Origin: Anabaena cylindrica PCC 7122
GTDB taxonomy: Bacteria > Cyanobacteriota > Cyanobacteriia > Cyanobacteriales > Nostocaceae
Direction of reading: 5' to 3'
Assembly (NCBI RefSeq): GCF_000317695.1
Contig: NC_019771.1
Coordinates: 1,864,001-1,928,000 of the forward strand
DNA: 64,000 nt
Part shown: positions 62,087 through 64,000 of the stretch, one piece after another
How the letters are laid out: every line of letters begins with the position of its first letter
Numbering within the stretch: position 1 is the first letter of the stretch
The notes under the pieces: generated by a model
What the model saw: the letters and a program-made list of their open reading frames with translations, nothing else
What the model was told of the DNA's origin: nothing
The model's database searches: none
Made by a program: the position numbers and the translations under genes

Positions 62087-64000
62087 TTATTGGTCAATGT
62101 GAGTAGGGTTAGCAGTAGGCAAGTAGGCCAACAAGGTGGCATAAAGCTTTAATGAAATTGGGTACTGTTGAAACATTTGGTAAATTTGATCAGGGGATGA
62201 AGTTTTAACATCTGTATTTTGCTGTAAAAGTCGCCGGATTAATTGAGCATGACGTATAAGTAAATCCGTTGGCTTGAGTATAGGAGTTGTGGAAGCAAAG
62301 AATCCATCTGCATCAGGAGTTGGGGATAGTTCATTGGTAACAGGTAGTGAAGTCTCTATTTTCGGTTCTGGGGATGAAATAGTACTATCATGCTCTTGAA
62401 CATTGGTATTGATTGCAGTCACGGGAATCTGAATCCAAAATTCTGTCCCTGCACCCGGTTGAGAACGACACTTGAGAATTCCTCGGTGTCTATCCACAAC
62501 AATTTGGTGGCTGATTGCCATGCCTAACCCTGTTCCTTTGCCTACCTCTTTTGTGGTGAAGAAGGGGTCATAAATTCGATGCAATACCTCCTCTTTCATA
62601 CCCATTGCGTTGTCAGCAATGCGAATTACCACCCACTCCTGATCGAAGACTTCTGTCACAATCGTGATTTGAGGAATAGTGGTTATTTCTCCATTGTCTA
62701 TTCCTGCCTCCAGAGCATCAATTGCATTAGATAGAATGTTCATAAACACCTGATTTAACTGTCCGGGGTAGCATTCAATCAGAGGAAGTTTTGCATAGTT
62801 TTTAACGATTTCAATTTCAGAATTGCAACTAGCTGCTTTGAGACGATGGCGAAGAATCATCAGTGTGCCATCAATACCATCATGGATGTTGACAGCTTTC
62901 ATTTGAGCTTCGTCATGGCGGGAGAAATTTTTCAGAGATTTGACAATTTCCACAATCCGATCAGTACCCAACTTCATCGAATCCAGCAGTTTTGGTAGAT
63001 CCTGGATAATAAATTCTAAATCTATAGTTTCTAAATCTGATTGCAAATTTAGAGGAGCAACTGGTAAAAATTGCTGATAGTCTTGTAGCAAATGTAATAG
63101 GTTTTTGGCGTATTCGGCAACATATCTTAAATTGCCACAAATAAAATTGAGGGGGTTATTGATTTCGTGGGCAACTCCAGCTACGAGTTGTCCTAAACTT
63201 GACATTTTTTCGCTTTGGATTAGCTGGGTTTGTGCCATTCGCAACTCATGTAGAGCTTGCTGAAGCTTTTCTGTTTGGGCTTTGGCTGCAACAGCCGCTT
63301 GACAACTCTGCTGGTAAAGTAAAGCTTTTTCAATAGCAATCGCACTTTGGGAGGCAAAGATACTCACCAGTTTAAGGTGTTCTGCTTTGTATGCGTCGGT
63401 TTTGATGGTGCCAATAGCGATCGCTCCCAGTACCCTGGACTTGGCTCTCAATGGCACACAAATCAAAGAGTTCATGTTGTTATTCTGCCCTCCTAATCGC
63501 GGATCAGTTTGCACATTATTGATGAGTTCTGCCCGACCAGATTGCACAACATGACCAATAATTCCCTGACCCGGTTGCGGCTGACTGTTAACAAAAAATA
63601 CTCCAAATTCGGCAATGATTTTAAATGCAGTTGCATCTGAACTGAGGAGCAAAATCATCCCCGCAGATGATTCAATCAATTGACTCATTTCCTGAAGTAC
63701 AAGTTGGGCAATCTCTTGTGTGTCCAAACTTGTAGTCAGTTGAGTGGAGATATCCTCAAATAAATCAATTTCCTGATATCTTTCCAACAATTCTTTAGCG
63801 AGTTCTTTCTTATCTGCTTCTTGTTTTGCCAGAACTGAGAGTAAAGCTGCCACTAGGTTGGCCTGTTTTTCCCCAACAACCCAACCGATTATTTTTCCTG
63901 AAATCTCAATTGGATATCTGTTGTCTGCAATTTGCTCTCCTATACTCATGAGTTTAGTGCCGTCTACCAATTCAATATCAATGGCAATATGCAACTGGTT
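62087..64000 (-). CDS. GAF-domain sensor histidine kinase (5' end beyond the window)
   Basis: The frame stays open to the window edge (NQLHIAIDIELVDGTKLMSI...), so more N-terminal sequence exists and the real start is not visible. After a short first domain with KIIGWVVGEKQANLVAALLS come a GAF domain (about 85-225; FEDISTQLTTSLDTQEIAQL, SLICVPLRAKSRVLGAIAIG), a coiled coil, HisKA with GVAHEINNPLNFICGNLRYV and an ATPase domain with NILSNAIDALEAG and GTGLGMAISHQI. The G1 box reads IADNAMGMKEE, with Ala where Gly is almost invariant (DNGxGM). A C-terminal tail of about 110 residues is Pro/Ser/Thr-rich, then helical. It is probably co-transcribed with the next kinase gene. Confidence 0.9.
   Translation of the reverse strand, partial: NQLHIAIDIELVDGTKLMSIGEQIADNRYPIEISGKIIGWVVGEKQANLVAALLSVLAKQEADKKELAKELLERYQEIDLFEDISTQLTTSLDTQEIAQLVLQEMSQLIESSAGMILLLSSDATAFKIIAEFGVFFVNSQPQPGQGIIGHVVQSGRAELINNVQTDPRLGGQNNNMNSLICVPLRAKSRVLGAIAIGTIKTDAYKAEHLKLVSIFASQSAIAIEKALLYQQSCQAAVAAKAQTEKLQQALHELRMAQTQLIQSEKMSSLGQLVAGVAHEINNPLNFICGNLRYVAEYAKNLLHLLQDYQQFLPVAPLNLQSDLETIDLEFIIQDLPKLLDSMKLGTDRIVEIVKSLKNFSRHDEAQMKAVNIHDGIDGTLMILRHRLKAASCNSEIEIVKNYAKLPLIECYPGQLNQVFMNILSNAIDALEAGIDNGEITTIPQITIVTEVFDQEWVVIRIADNAMGMKEEVLHRIYDPFFTTKEVGKGTGLGMAISHQIVVDRHRGILKCRSQPGAGTEFWIQIPVTAINTNVQEHDSTISSPEPKIETSLPVTNELSPTPDADGFFASTTPILKPTDLLIRHAQLIRRLLQQNTDVKTSSPDQIYQMFQQYPISLKLYATLLAYLPTANPTHIDQ

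Overview
The window is chromosomal DNA from a cyanobacterium, most likely a filamentous Nostocales species (Nostoc/Anabaena type). Support comes from frequent GCGATCGC (HIP1) octamers, a Ycf66 protein, several cyanobacterial DUF families (DUF2499, DUF3593, DUF3155, DUF3611), a CCB2/CCB4-type cytochrome b6f assembly factor, an iron-uptake-type SLH porin pair, and heptameric short tandem repeats (AGGAGTC, CCAATTA types) typical of Nostoc genomes. An adjacent Flv3-like/Flv1-like flavodiiron pair in the order seen in heterocyst formers fits this, but is not proof.

Layout. 1-6.2 kb: a cut glycosyltransferase, a CSP41-like epimerase, pgsA, an ISL3-type transposase stump, ycf66 and gnd. 6.4-10.9 kb: an A/T-rich accessory island holding a two-gene, PARIS-like defence candidate. 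Its first gene is an AAA/ABC-type ATPase with a C-terminal run of pentatricopeptide-like (PPR) repeats. Its second gene is a DUF4435/TOPRIM-like effector cut in two by a complete IS1634-type element with perfect 16-bp terminal repeats and a 6-bp target duplication. 11-22.7 kb: a DUF305 lipoprotein, a Ser/Thr kinase with a frameshifted tail, a three-gene signalling operon (ethylene-receptor-like hybrid kinase, GGDEF-EAL regulator, REC-kinase), csaB, DUF2499/DUF3593 and hisA. 23-29.5 kb: two tandem coiled-coil paralogues, the phosphate-sensing operon sphR-sphS-phoU and a Crp/Fnr regulator. 30-36.5 kb: two tandem porins with almost identical 5' ends, then two paralogous secreted proteins, one with SLH domains. 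36.6-43.1 kb: a GAF kinase, several photosynthetic-lineage DUF genes, serS and a coiled-coil membrane protein. 43.1-54.1 kb: three toxin-antitoxin loci (one intact vapBC between direct copies of a MITE-like repeat; two with dead toxins), a periplasmic binding protein/kinase pair, and the flv pair. 54.2-64 kb: rpe, a subtilisin-like protein, a CheY-like regulator, an unknown anchored protein and two large sensor kinases, the last cut by the window edge.

The main theme is environmental signalling: seven histidine kinases and several response regulators cover phosphate, possibly ethylene and light, and small amide or amino-acid-like ligands. A second theme is genome wear: at least six dispersed repeat families, one intact IS, one IS remnant and four genes broken by insertion, frameshift or stop. 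No tRNA, rRNA or CRISPR array was recognised. The candidate for an undescribed system is the ATPase-PPR + DUF4435 pair at 6384-10938, an apparent PARIS relative whose ATPase carries a module normally used to bind RNA and whose effector has been switched off by an IS.
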